Shown one piece after another: positions 51,869-61,754 of a DNA stretch of 64,000 nucleotides (the stretch's first letter is position 1; every line of letters begins with the position of its first letter). Made by a program: the position numbers and the translations under genes. This DNA is from Variovorax boronicumulans (GTDB lineage: Bacteria; Pseudomonadota; Gammaproteobacteria; Burkholderiales; Burkholderiaceae_C): contig NZ_JARXVG010000007.1 of NCBI RefSeq assembly GCF_029892485.1, positions 124,001 through 188,000 on the forward strand, in the 5' to 3' direction. The notes beneath the pieces were generated by a model that was given only the letters and a program-made list of their open reading frames with translations, did not search any database and was not told where the DNA came from.

Positions 51869-52774
51869 TCAGACGCCCTTGTTGTTCGGGTTCTTGTAGA
51901 TGTCGCGCACCGCGTCGGACATCGGGAAATTCAGGTTCACGTTCTTCGGCGGAATTGGCGACATGAACCACTTCGTGTAGAGCTGGTCGATCGCGCCCGA
52001 CTTCATGAGGCCCGTGACCGTTTCATCGACCAGCGCCTTGAACTGCGGATCGTCTTTGCGCAGCATGATCCCGTAGGGCTCCTGGCGCAGCGACTCTTTC
52101 AGCAGCTTGTAGTCGCCGGGGTTGGTGGCGCTGGCGATCATGCCGGCGAGCTGCACATCGTCGAGCACGTACGCATCCGCGCGGCCGGTCGAGAGCAGCA
52201 AAAAGCCGTCGGAGGTGTCCTTGCCCGCGATCTCGTTCACCTCGATGGTGCCGCTCTTGCGTGCGCCGCGCAGCAGCTGGATCGAGGTGCTGCCCGAGAC
52301 CGTGGCCACGTTCTTGCCGTTGAGGTCGGTGAGCGCATTGATGCCTGCGCTCTTGCGCACCGCCGCAGTGATGTTGGTCACGAAGTGGCTGGGCGCGAAA
52401 TCGACCTGCGCCTGGCGCTGCGTGGTGTTGGTGGTGGTCGCGCAATCGAGGTCGACCGTGCCGTTCTGCAGGAGCGGAATGCGGTTGGTCGAGTTGAGCA
52501 TCGTGTAGCGCACCTCGATCTTCGCGAGGCCCAGCTTGGCCTTCACCGCATCGACGATCTTCAGGCAGATGTCGTTGGTGAAGCCGATGGGCGCGCTGTC
52601 GGCGCTGAGCTTGTACGAGAACGGAATCTGGCTGTCGCGCGCGCCGATCTGGATGGTGCCGCTCTCCTTGATCTTCTGCAGGGTGCCGCCGTCCTGGGCG
52701 CTGGCGGCGCTGCACGCGAAGGCCAGCACGAGGCCGAATGCCAAGGGAGACAGAGGCAGTTTCTTGAGATTCAT
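51869..52774 (-). CDS. Amino acid ABC transporter substrate-binding protein (GltI-like)
   Basis: A 301-residue periplasmic binding protein with a signal peptide ending near AASAQDG (residue 26). The mature protein is of the polar amino acid (PBP family 3) type: LQKIKESGTIQIGARDSQIPFSYK, IGFTNDICLKIVDAVKAKL, TMLNSTNRIPLLQNGTVDLDCATTTNT and VSGSTS. It resembles glutamate/aspartate binding proteins. No permease or ATPase gene is adjoining, so it either uses a transporter encoded elsewhere or serves as a sensor. It is divergent from a LysR gene across a 132-base gap with a clear palindrome. Confidence 0.88.
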   Translation of the reverse strand: MNLKKLPLSPLAFGLVLAFACSAASAQDGGTLQKIKESGTIQIGARDSQIPFSYKLSADSAPIGFTNDICLKIVDAVKAKLGLAKIEVRYTMLNSTNRIPLLQNGTVDLDCATTTNTTQRQAQVDFAPSHFVTNITAAVRKSAGINALTDLNGKNVATVSGSTSIQLLRGARKSGTIEVNEIAGKDTSDGFLLLSTGRADAYVLDDVQLAGMIASATNPGDYKLLKESLRQEPYGIMLRKDDPQFKALVDETVTGLMKSGAIDQLYTKWFMSPIPPKNVNLNFPMSDAVRDIYKNPNNKGV

Positions 52775-52837
52775 GGCGCGTTCCTTGAAGGGTCGATGAC
52801 GATGGTGTGGACGCATCTTCTGCCTGCGGATGAATTT

Positions 52838-52879
52838 CCAAAAGCGATTTTTTGTGATCGAATCACATCACCAAAAGCG
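52838..52879. promoter_or_regulatory. Palindrome with flanking direct repeats, candidate LysR operator
   Basis: The gap contains the inverted repeat TGTGATCGAATCACA at 52853-52867 (6-base arms, 3-base centre). It is flanked by two identical CCAAAAGCG strings at 52838-52846 and 52871-52879, 33 bases apart, which is about three helical turns. It lies 40 bases before the LysR start and 79 bases before the binding-protein start, a suitable site for control of both. It also resembles a CRP box, but with a centre one base short. Confidence 0.6.
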
Positions 52880-52906
52880 TTCTTTCAGTCGAGGTGCCGC
52901 ACCGTG

Positions 52907-53809
52907 ATGACCTTCAAGCAACTCGAAGCCCTCTACTGGATCGGCCAGCTCGGCGGCTTTGCGCAGGCCGCGAACCAGTTGCACACCTCGCAGTCGGCCG
53001 TCTCCAAGCGAGTGCACGAGCTGGAGCTGCTGTTCGAGACCGAGCTCTTCGACCGCAGCCAGCGCACCGCGCGCCTGACCGAAAAGGGCGAGGAGATGTT
53101 CGTGCTCGCCAAGCGGCTGCTGGAGCAGCGCGATGCCGCCGTCGAGCAGTTCGGCAAGCCCGGTGTGGTGGAGCGCCGCATCCGCATCGGCGTGACCGAA
53201 CTCACCGCGATGACCTGGCTGCCGCGGCTGGTCGGCCTGATCCAGCAGCACTATCCCAAGGTGATCCTGGAGCCCGACGTGGACGACAGCCTGCAGCTGC
53301 GCGACAAGCTGCTGGCCGACGAGCTCGACGTCGCCGTGGTGCCCGACTCTTTTGCCGACTCGCGCATGCAGAGCAAGGTCATCGGCCGGGTGAAGAGCGC
53401 ATGGATGTGCAAGCCCGGCGTGGTGCCCTCCACCGGCACGGTGCGCCTGCACGACCTGGCGCGCCACCGCATGCTGGTGCAGGGCAAGAACTCGGGCACC
53501 GGGCGCGCCTACGACGCGTGGATGAAGGACCAGGGCGTGCAGCCTTCCAACGTGATCGTGGTGAGCAACCTCGTGGCGCTCACGGGGCTCACCGTGTCGG
53601 GCCTGGGCGTGAGCTACCTGCCGCGCGAATGCCTGTCGCCGATGGTCGATGCGGGCATGCTCGCGGTGATCGAGGTCACGCCGCCGCTGCCGGTGGTGCG
53701 CTACGTGGCCATGCACAAGGGCGAGCACCGCAGTGCGCTGACCTCGTCGATCGTGATGCTGGCGCAGGAATGTTGCGATTTCACGCGGATGTTCCAGGCG
53801 CAGGATTGA
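52907..53809 (+). CDS. LysR family transcriptional regulator
   Basis: A 300-residue LysR-type regulator. The winged helix-turn-helix is at residues about 2-60 (TFKQLEALYWIGQLGGFAQAANQLHTSQSAVSKRVHELE region) and the effector domain runs from about 90. It probably controls the divergent binding-protein and aminotransferase genes through the palindrome at 52853. The ATG at 52907 was preferred to the GTG one codon earlier. A structured 252-base repeat begins 31 bases after its stop. Confidence 0.9.
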   Translation: MTFKQLEALYWIGQLGGFAQAANQLHTSQSAVSKRVHELELLFETELFDRSQRTARLTEKGEEMFVLAKRLLEQRDAAVEQFGKPGVVERRIRIGVTELTAMTWLPRLVGLIQQHYPKVILEPDVDDSLQLRDKLLADELDVAVVPDSFADSRMQSKVIGRVKSAWMCKPGVVPSTGTVRLHDLARHRMLVQGKNSGTGRAYDAWMKDQGVQPSNVIVVSNLVALTGLTVSGLGVSYLPRECLSPMVDAGMLAVIEVTPPLPVVRYVAMHKGEHRSALTSSIVMLAQECCDFTRMFQAQD

Positions 53810-53840
53810 ACGATTGCGGGTGCGCGGGCGGCGTTGTCCA

Positions 53841-54092
53841 GGGCGCGATCACGCCGATGGGGTACCTTGCTCCGCGAATGTCCCCCGCCTTCGGCTCCTC
53901 CTTGATTTCGCTGCGCAAGGCACCCCATCGGCGTGCTCGTCATAAGCAGCGGTCGTTGATCGGCCGCACACCGGCAGCGTGCCGAAGTGCACAGGGCATC
54001 GGGTGCTCCCCGCAGCGAAATCAAGGGGGAGGCCGAAGGCCGGAGGACATTCGCGGAGGGGAGTACCCGGTGGCCTGTGCACACGCCCCGAA
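53841..54092. repeat. 252-base structured repeat, copy 2
   Basis: Same element and orientation as 21121-21374 by eye, about 95% identical with a few small insertions or deletions. The nested complementary segments are retained: the outer pair (starting CGATCACGCCGAT and GCAAGGCACCCCATCGG) and the inner pair (GCGAATGTCCCCC and GGACATTCGCGGAGG). It fills the space between the stop of a LysR gene and the stop of the convergent deacylase gene, ending 5 bases before the latter. Confidence 0.85.
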
Positions 54093-54096
54093 GGCT

Positions 54097-55566
54097 TCAG
54101 TTCCCGCGCGTCAACATCCGCCCTGCGCGCGCCAACACCCTGGCCTCGGCCTCCCCACCGCGATACGCCAGCACGCCGTTCACGAACACCCGCTCCACAC
54201 CCACGCTCACGCCATGCGGCTTGTCGTAGGTCGCCGTGTCGGCAATGGTCTCGGGGTCGAACACCACCACGTCGGCCATCGCGCCGACACGCAGCAGCCC
54301 ACGGTTGGCGATGCGCAGGTTGCGGGCGGTCATGCCGGTCATCTTGTGCACGGCCTGCTCCAGCGTGAAGAGGCGGCGCTGACGCCAGTAGCGCGCGAAC
54401 ACGCGCGGGAACGCGCCCCAGAGGCGCGGATGCGGATGGCGGTCGTGCGGCAGGCCGTCGCTGCCGATCATGGTGAGCGGGTGCGCAATGACGCGCTCCA
54501 CGTCTTCTTCCTGCATCTGGAAATAGCAGGCGCCACCGGGCTTCAGGCGCAGGCACGCCTCCTGCTCGGTAGTGCCCCACTCGCGCGCGATATCGGAGAG
54601 AAGGCGGCCGGTCATCTCGGGATGCGGGTCGGACCATGTCAGCAGCACGTCGATGACGCCATCGACCAGGTCTTCGCGCAGCACGGTCGAACCGGCCACG
54701 TAGGGGTACACGTCCATCGCGATCTGCTGGCGCTGCGCAAGCGCTTCGATGAGCGGCAGCGTCTCCTTCGTGCGGCCCCAGTTCGCGGGGCCCGCGCACT
54801 TGTGGTGCGAGATGACCAGCGGCACACCAGCGTTGAAGGCCGAGTCGCCAGCCTCGTGCAGCGCCTCGATGATCTGCTGCATCTCGCTGCGCAGGTGCGT
54901 GGCGTACACGCCGCCATGGCGCGCCACGACGCGGGCGAGCGCGGTGACCTCTTCCGCGGGCGCGGCAAAGGCCTCTTCGTAGAAGAGGCCCGATGACATG
55001 CCGTGCGCCCCATCGGCCATGCAGCTGTCGAGCAGCGCTTCCATCCGCGCCAGCTCTTCGGCGCTCGCAGGCCGGTCGAGCGCTTCCATGCTCGCAAAGC
55101 GCAGCGTCGTGTGGCCCACCAGCGCAGCCACGTTGAGCGCAGGCTGCGTCGCATCGACGGCAGCCCGGTACTCGGCCATCGTCGCGTGCCTGAACGAATC
55201 GGCGCCCAACAGCGTGAGCGGCGGCTTCGACTGCGGCGTGCGGTACGGCGCGAGCGAGATGCCGCAGTTGCCCGTCACCACGGTGGTGACGCCCTGCGAC
55301 ACCTTCGGCAGGCACAGCGGATCGCGCAGCACGATCGCATCGTCGTGCGTGTGCGCGTCGATGAAGCCGGGGGCGACGACCTTGGCCCGGCAATCGACGA
55401 TGTCGAGATCGGCAACGCTCAAGCCCTCCGGCAGCCGCCCGCGCAGGCCTTCGCCGAGCGCGAGGATGCGGTCGCCCTGCAGCAGCACATCGCCGGGCCA
55501 CGAAGGGCCGCCCGAACCGTCGACCACGAGGCCGGCTTCCAGAAGTACAGCTTGGGAGTCGCTCAC
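54097..55566 (-). CDS. N-acyl-D-amino-acid deacylase (D-aminoacylase)
   Basis: A 489-residue metal-dependent amidohydrolase of the D-aminoacylase family, which removes acyl groups from N-acyl-D-amino acids. The metal and catalytic sites are in order: GFIDAHTHDD, the bridging cysteine in VVTGNCGIS, VVISHHK-like LVISHHKCAG, the histidine region GVYATHLRSE and the Asp of MIGSDGLPHD. The start is a GTG overlapping the RpiR-type regulator stop by 4 bases. It is the last gene of the dpp-like operon and, with the D-serine deaminase-like gene, marks the operon as D-amino-acid catabolic. Confidence 0.9.
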   Translation of the reverse strand: MSDSQAVLLEAGLVVDGSGGPSWPGDVLLQGDRILALGEGLRGRLPEGLSVADLDIVDCRAKVVAPGFIDAHTHDDAIVLRDPLCLPKVSQGVTTVVTGNCGISLAPYRTPQSKPPLTLLGADSFRHATMAEYRAAVDATQPALNVAALVGHTTLRFASMEALDRPASAEELARMEALLDSCMADGAHGMSSGLFYEEAFAAPAEEVTALARVVARHGGVYATHLRSEMQQIIEALHEAGDSAFNAGVPLVISHHKCAGPANWGRTKETLPLIEALAQRQQIAMDVYPYVAGSTVLREDLVDGVIDVLLTWSDPHPEMTGRLLSDIAREWGTTEQEACLRLKPGGACYFQMQEEDVERVIAHPLTMIGSDGLPHDRHPHPRLWGAFPRVFARYWRQRRLFTLEQAVHKMTGMTARNLRIANRGLLRVGAMADVVVFDPETIADTATYDKPHGVSVGVERVFVNGVLAYRGGEAEARVLARAGRMLTRGN

Positions 55567-56480
55567 GATGCGCGTCCTCCTTTTTCATCGTTGATGCCGC
55601 CGCCGTCCCAGCTTTGCAGCGGGTGCGTGGTGGCGTCGATGCCATGGCGCTGGAAGGCTTCGCGCGCGCGTTGCAGGCGCTGCACCGCCGGCTCGCCGCG
55701 GCGTTGCGCGACCAGCACCGTGAGGATCTCGATGACGGTGAGGTGGGTGAGGTAGGCATCGATGCCCACGTGCATCACCGCGTCGTCGGGCACCGAGAGG
55801 CCCAGCAGGAAGTCGGCCTTGGCCGCGAGCGCGGTGCCGGGGCGTGTGAGCGCGATCACCTTCGCGCCCTGCCCGCGCGCGATGTCCACCGCGTCGAGCA
55901 GCGACGGCATTCCGCCCACGTGCGAGATGGCGATGACCACGCCGCCCGGCCGCTGCGCCGCGCCTGCCACCTGCTGCAGGTGGTAGTCGGCCCAGGCGTT
56001 CGCCGAGAGGCCGAGGCGAAAGAGCCGCGCCTGCAGGTCGTTGACCATGAACCACGAGGTGGCGCCCGCACCGTACAGGTCCACATGCGGCGCGGCCGCA
56101 ATGGCGGCCACGGCGCCGTCGAGCACCTGCATATCGAGCTGGCCACGCACGCCCGAGACCGAGGCCGCGGCGCTGCGCGCGATCTTGCTGACCACTTCGT
56201 CGGCCGTGTCCTCGATGTTGACGCGGCGGTGCAGCGGCGAGCCGCCGAGCGCCAGTTCCTGCGCGAGCGCGAGCTTGAATTCGCGCAGGCCCGCGAAACC
56301 GAGGTCGCGGCAGGTGCGCATGATGGTGGGCACCGAGCTGCGCGAGCGCTCGGCCAGCTGCTCGAAGCTTTCTTCGAGCACGCGGTCGGGGTCTTCCAGG
56401 ATCAGGTCGAGGATCGCGCGCCGCGTGGCCGGTGCGCCGCTGCGGATCTCCGCGATCTTCCGGAGCAGGGAGGGGGTCAT
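55563..56480 (-). CDS. MurR/RpiR family transcriptional regulator
   Basis: A 305-residue regulator with an N-terminal helix-turn-helix of the RpiR type (EESFEQLAERSRSSVPTIMRTCRDLGFAGLREFKLALAQE, residues about 35-75) and a C-terminal SIS phosphosugar-binding domain (VDLYGAGATSWFMVNDLQARLFRLG, VIAISHVGG, VIALTRPGTALAAKAD). It lies inside the operon, 10 bases after the deaminase gene, so it is likely to be autoregulatory. Its inducer could be a sugar- or muramyl-type ligand, which would fit peptidoglycan-derived D-amino acids; that is an inference. Confidence 0.88.
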   Translation of the reverse strand: MTPSLLRKIAEIRSGAPATRRAILDLILEDPDRVLEESFEQLAERSRSSVPTIMRTCRDLGFAGLREFKLALAQELALGGSPLHRRVNIEDTADEVVSKIARSAAASVSGVRGQLDMQVLDGAVAAIAAAPHVDLYGAGATSWFMVNDLQARLFRLGLSANAWADYHLQQVAGAAQRPGGVVIAISHVGGMPSLLDAVDIARGQGAKVIALTRPGTALAAKADFLLGLSVPDDAVMHVGIDAYLTHLTVIEILTVLVAQRRGEPAVQRLQRAREAFQRHGIDATTHPLQSWDGGGINDEKGGRAS

Positions 56481-56490
56481 CGTTGCGATT

Positions 56491-57804
56491 TCAGAAGTGC
56501 ATGGCGACGGCGTCGCTCACGCGGTAGTTCTCTTCGACCACCGGCATCCAGTGCCATTTGTCGAAGGTGGTGCAAGGGTGCGAGATACCCAGGCCGACGC
56601 GGTCGCCGACGACAGGCGCCAGCGATTCTTCGCCCGCGTCCCAGCGCAGGTAGGCGTGCTGGTCGTTGAGCGCGGTGATCTTCCAGCCGGCAGGCACGGC
56701 TTGCGCTTCGAGCACGCCGCGTGCTGCGCGTGCGATGGGCACGGGCATCGAGAGATCGAACGAGATGTCGCGCTTGCCCACGGCAAGGATCGCAAGGCCG
56801 GGCTCGGGGCGCGATTGCACCGTGGCCCAGACCTCCATCGCCGGGCGCAGGCCCTCACCGCATTGGCAGCCCAGGCGCTCGTCTACCGCGCTCACCATGC
56901 GCTTGTAGAAGCCGTGGTCGTGCGTGACGTAGCAACCCGAGCGCAGCAGGCCGCGCACCGGCGAACCCAGCGCGGGCTTCAGGCGCCCGGCCACGAGATC
57001 GAAGATGGCCGAGCCGCCGGCCGAGACCAGCACCTCGTCGGTCTCGAAGAGCTTGTGCGTATCGCAGTGGCGCGCGATGGCTTCGACGCGGTCCATCAAG
57101 GTGTTGGCATACGCGGTGTCGGGCTCGCTGACGCCGGTGGCGCCCTGCCCTTCGTAGGTCTCGATGCCCACGAGCTTGACTGCATCGCTTGCACGCAGCC
57201 GCGTGGCGAGCGCCACCGCTTCTTCATGCGTGCGGCAGCCGGTGCGCGCGCCTTCGACGCCGATCTCGATCATCACTTCGAACGGCACGCTTGCGGGATG
57301 GCGCTTCGCCCAGTCCTCGATGAGGCCGAGCTGCGCGATCGAATCGACCAGGAACACGATGCGTAAACCGGCATTCGCGCTCAGCAGCAACTGGATGCCC
57401 GCCAAGTCTTCATCGCTCACCACCTGGTTGGCGATCAGCGTGCGGCGCGCACCGGCGGCCACGCCCACCGCGAGCTGCGTGACGGTGGCGAAGGTCAGGC
57501 CCCACGCACCCGCATCCAGCTGGCGCCGGAAGAGCTGCGGCGACATGCTGGTCTTGCCGTGCGGCGCGAGGTCGATGCCCCACTCGCGCACGCGCGACTG
57601 CATCCACGCGAGGTTGTGCTCCAGCGCCTCGCGCTTGAGCATCGCGAGCGGCAGCGGCAGGTCGCCGGCCAGCACGTTCCACCCGGCGGCGCCGACTTCG
57701 CTGCGCAGGCGCGGCGGCTGGGTGCGCGGGTAGCCCTTGAAGTTGCTGCCGAGCAAGGGGTCGTTGAAATTGGCGTTGGTAGCGGTGTCTGTCATGGTCG
57801 TCAT
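56491..57804 (-). CDS. D-serine deaminase-like PLP protein (alanine racemase fold)
   Basis: A 437-residue fold-type III PLP enzyme of the DSD1/D-threonine aldolase group. The PLP lysine is in LAPHGKTSMSPQL, and the C-terminal metal-binding HxC is in GISHPCTTFDKW. Related proteins deaminate D-serine or other D-amino acids or cleave D-threonine. The ATG at 57804 overlaps the dppF-like stop by 4 bases. Its place after a dipeptide-type importer supports use of imported D-amino acids. Confidence 0.88.
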   Translation of the reverse strand: MTTMTDTATNANFNDPLLGSNFKGYPRTQPPRLRSEVGAAGWNVLAGDLPLPLAMLKREALEHNLAWMQSRVREWGIDLAPHGKTSMSPQLFRRQLDAGAWGLTFATVTQLAVGVAAGARRTLIANQVVSDEDLAGIQLLLSANAGLRIVFLVDSIAQLGLIEDWAKRHPASVPFEVMIEIGVEGARTGCRTHEEAVALATRLRASDAVKLVGIETYEGQGATGVSEPDTAYANTLMDRVEAIARHCDTHKLFETDEVLVSAGGSAIFDLVAGRLKPALGSPVRGLLRSGCYVTHDHGFYKRMVSAVDERLGCQCGEGLRPAMEVWATVQSRPEPGLAILAVGKRDISFDLSMPVPIARAARGVLEAQAVPAGWKITALNDQHAYLRWDAGEESLAPVVGDRVGLGISHPCTTFDKWHWMPVVEENYRVSDAVAMHF

Positions 57805-58775
57805 GCGGCGATATTGGAAAGCAGTTCCCGGCGAATGCAGGCGCTGTAGTGTCCGGGGGAAATCTCATCAAGCGGTGGCACCGTCTGCGCGCAGGCCTCG
57901 ATGGCATGCGGGCAGCGCGTGCGGAACACGCAGCCCGAAGGCGGCGAAATGGGGCTGGGGATGTCGCCCTTGAGTGCAATGCGCTCGGTGGCGAGCGTGG
58001 GGTCGGGCTTCGGGCTCGCGGCCAGCAGCGCCTGCGTGTAGGGGTGCGAGGGGCGCGCGAACAGTTCGTCGGTCTCGGCCACTTCCATCACCTTGCCCAG
58101 GTACAGCACCACCACGCGGTCGCACAGGTACTCGACCACATCCAGGTCGTGCGAGATGAAGAGCATGGTGAGCCCGAGGCGCTCGCGCAGGTCAGCCAGC
58201 AGGTTGATGACCTGCGACTGGATCGACACGTCGAGCGCCGACAGCGGCTCGTCCGCGACGATGAACTCGGGCTCCACCGCGAGCGCGCGTGCCACGCCGA
58301 TGCGCTGGCGCTGTCCGCCCGAGAACTCGTGCGGAAAGCGGCTCGCATGCTCGGCGCGCAGGCCCACGGTTTCGAGCAGTTCGGCAATGCGCTTGTCGCG
58401 CGCGGCGGCGCCCTTGTGGAGGCCGTGCGTGGAGAGCGCCTCGCTGAGGATGGCGCTGATGCGCATCTTCGGGTTGAGGCTCGCGTACGGGTCCTGAAAA
58501 ATGATCTGCAGCTTGCTGCGCAGCTTGCGCATGCGCTCGCCCGAGAGCGCGCCGATGTCTTCGCCGCGGTAGAGCACCTGGCCCTCGGTGCGTTCGACAA
58601 GGCGCAGCACGGTGCGGCCGATGGTGCTCTTGCCGGAGCCGGATTCGCCGACGAGGCCCAGCGTCTCGCCGGGCTGGATGGCGAAGGAGACGTCGTCGAC
58701 CGCGCGGACTGGGCGGTCGCTGCTGCCGAAGTATTTCTTGAGTCCGCGGACTTCGATGAGGGGGGCGGCGGTCAT
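57801..58775 (-). CDS. Oligopeptide ABC transporter ATP-binding protein (DppF-like)
   Basis: A 324-residue ATPase with Walker [15 protein letters not shown], signature FSGGQRQRIGVARALA, Walker B FIVADEPLSALDVSIQSQ and switch FISHDLDVVEYL. The C-terminal oligopeptide-ABC extension has the Cys-rich GCVFRTRCPHAIEAC motif, which carries an iron-sulfur site in characterised members. A REP-like element separates it from the dppD-like gene; otherwise the operon is compact. Confidence 0.93.
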   Translation of the reverse strand: MTAAPLIEVRGLKKYFGSSDRPVRAVDDVSFAIQPGETLGLVGESGSGKSTIGRTVLRLVERTEGQVLYRGEDIGALSGERMRKLRSKLQIIFQDPYASLNPKMRISAILSEALSTHGLHKGAAARDKRIAELLETVGLRAEHASRFPHEFSGGQRQRIGVARALAVEPEFIVADEPLSALDVSIQSQVINLLADLRERLGLTMLFISHDLDVVEYLCDRVVVLYLGKVMEVAETDELFARPSHPYTQALLAASPKPDPTLATERIALKGDIPSPISPPSGCVFRTRCPHAIEACAQTVPPLDEISPGHYSACIRRELLSNIAA

Positions 58776-58793
58776 CGTTGCTGTTGGGTATTG

Positions 58794-58898
58794 GCTCCTT
58801 CTCCCGCGAGCGGGAGAAGGCGGGGGATGAGGGTGCTCGCGAGGGCCGCGGGAGTCACCCTCACCCCAACCCTCTCACGCAGGCGGGAGAGGGAGCAA
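58794..58898. repeat. REP-like palindromic element (variant copy)
   Basis: Two palindromes, CTCCCGCGAGCGGGAG and the CTCTCACGCAGGCGGGAGAG type, and a central TCACCCTCACCCCAACCC string. It is a looser relative of the copies at 9671, 41513 and 45370. It interrupts the ABC transporter operon between the two ATPase genes and may stabilise or attenuate the transcript. Confidence 0.75.
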
Positions 58899-58920
58899 GA
58901 CAGGGACGACAGCGCGCGGG

Positions 58921-59957
<1,037 letters not shown>

Positions 59958-59958
<1 letters not shown>

Positions 59959-60797
59959 CACGAGGTTTTCTTGAGCTTGGGGTCGAGCAGGTCGCGCACG
60001 CCGTCGCCGAGCAATTGCAGCGACAGCGCCGTGAAGATGATCGCCAGCCCCGGGAACAGCACCACCCAGAAGGCCTGGTGCGCGTACTGCTGGCTGCCCG
60101 CGACCATGGTGCCCCAGGTCGGTATCTCGGGCGGCACGCCAACGCCGAGGAACGAGAGCCCCGCTTCGGCCAGGATGGCGTAGGCGAAGATGAAAGACAC
60201 CTGCACCAGGATCGGCGACATCAGGTTCGGCAGGATGTGGCGCCACAGGATGCGCGAGGTGCGCACGCCCAGCGCGCGCACCGCTTCCACGAACAGCAGT
60301 TCCCGCACCACCAGCGTGGAGGCCCGCACCACCCGCGCCACGCGCGGCGTGTAGACCAGCACCAGCGCGAGCACGGTGTTCATCAGCGAAGGCCCGAGGA
60401 TCGCCACCAGCGCGATGGCCAAGAGGATGTCGGGGAAGGACATCATCGCGTCGACCACGCGCATGAGCGGGGTGTCCAGCCGCCGGAAGAACCCGGCCAT
60501 CAGGCCCAGCACCGTGCCGGCGATGACCGAGCCCAGCGCGGTGAGCGCGGCGATGGCCAGCGAGTAGCGCGCGCCGTGCACGATGCGCGAGTACATGTCG
60601 CGGCCCAGTTCGTCGGTGCCGAGCAGGTGTGCGGCGCTCGGCGCCTTCAGGCGGTCGAGCACCGCGGTGTCGTTGGGGTCGATGGAGGCGAACAGCGGCG
60701 CGCCGATGGCCATGATCGCAATCACCAGCAGCACCAGCGCGGAGACCATCACGATGCGGCGGTGCATCAGCTGGCGGAGCATTCTTGGCATCTGCAT
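59958..60797 (-). CDS. Oligopeptide ABC transporter permease (DppC-like)
   Basis: A 279-residue permease with one N-terminal span and a core of five. The segments HLLGTDELGRDMYSRIVHGARYSL and ILWRHILPNLMSPILVQVSFIFAYAILAEAGLSFLG are diagnostic of the DppC group. It begins 3 bases after the dppB-like gene and overlaps the dppD-like gene. Confidence 0.92.
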
Positions 60798-60800
60798 CGT

Positions 60801-61754
60801 TCAGACCTTCACGCGCGGATCGACGACGGCATACAGCAGGTCGATGGAGAAATTGATGAGCACGTAGATCGCCGCAATCACGAGCAGCGCACCCTGGATC
60901 ACCGGATAGTCGCGCCGCAGCACCGCACTCACCACGAGGTTGCCGACGCCCGGCAGGCCGAACACCGTCTCGGTGATGACGGCACCGCCGATCATCAGCG
61001 CGACCGTGAGGCCGATCACTGTGACGATGGGCACCAGCGCATTGCGCAGCGCGTGCTTGAGCACCACCTTGCTTTCGGAGAGGCCCTTGGAGCGCGCGGT
61101 GCGCACATAGTCTTCGCCGAGCACGTCGAGCATCGAGGCGCGCGTGAAGCGGATGATGAGCGCCGAGTTCAAGAGGCCCAGCACCGCGGCCGGCAACACC
61201 AGCGAATGCAGCCGCTCGGCCAGCGCCGCATCGGGTGCGCCGTAGCCCGAGACCGGGAACCAGCCGAACGACACCGCGAAGATCTGGATCAGCACGATGC
61301 CCAGCCAGAAGCTAGGAATGCTCGCGCCGAGCATCGCCACGCCGGTGAAGAGCTGGTCGACCACACGTCCGCGGAACACGGCAGAGACGATGCCGCACGG
61401 CACGCCTATCAGCGCCGCGATGGCGACGGCCATGAGCGCGAGCAGCGTGGTCGGCTCGGCGCGCTCCCACAGCGCCTGCGTCACCGGGCGCTGCAGGAAG
61501 ATCGAGGTGCCCAGATTGCCCTGCAGCACTTCGCGCAGCCAGTAGCCGAACTGCACGGGCAGCGGCTTGTCGAGGCCGTACTCCTTTTGCACGCGAGCGA
61601 TGTCGGCGGCCGTGGCCTGGTCGCCCAGCAGCACCGAGACCGGATCGCCCGAGGCGGCGCGCGTGAGCACGAAGACGATCACCGCCACCAGCGCGAGCAC
61701 CACGAGCATGCCGACCGCGCGGGAGGCGATGTAGCGCAGCGAAGACTTCTTCAT
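60801..61754 (-). CDS. Oligopeptide ABC transporter permease (DppB-like)
   Basis: A 317-residue permease. Landmarks are RYIASRAVGMLVVLALVAVIVFVLTRAASGDPV near the N-terminus, KEYGLDKPLPVQFGYWL, IPSFWLGIVLIQIFAV, RFTRASMLDVLGEDYVRTARSKGL and VFGLPGVGNLVVSAVLRRDYPVIQG. All are typical of DppB. The start shares one base with the lactonase stop, so translation of the two is coupled. Confidence 0.92.
   Translation of the reverse strand: MKKSSLRYIASRAVGMLVVLALVAVIVFVLTRAASGDPVSVLLGDQATAADIARVQKEYGLDKPLPVQFGYWLREVLQGNLGTSIFLQRPVTQALWERAEPTTLLALMAVAIAALIGVPCGIVSAVFRGRVVDQLFTGVAMLGASIPSFWLGIVLIQIFAVSFGWFPVSGYGAPDAALAERLHSLVLPAAVLGLLNSALIIRFTRASMLDVLGEDYVRTARSKGLSESKVVLKHALRNALVPIVTVIGLTVALMIGGAVITETVFGLPGVGNLVVSAVLRRDYPVIQGALLVIAAIYVLINFSIDLLYAVVDPRVKV

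Noticed and set aside
52853..52867. CRP binding site
   Set aside because: The dyad TGTGA/TCACA has a 5-base centre instead of 6, and its place between a LysR gene and its likely target makes a LysR operator the better reading.
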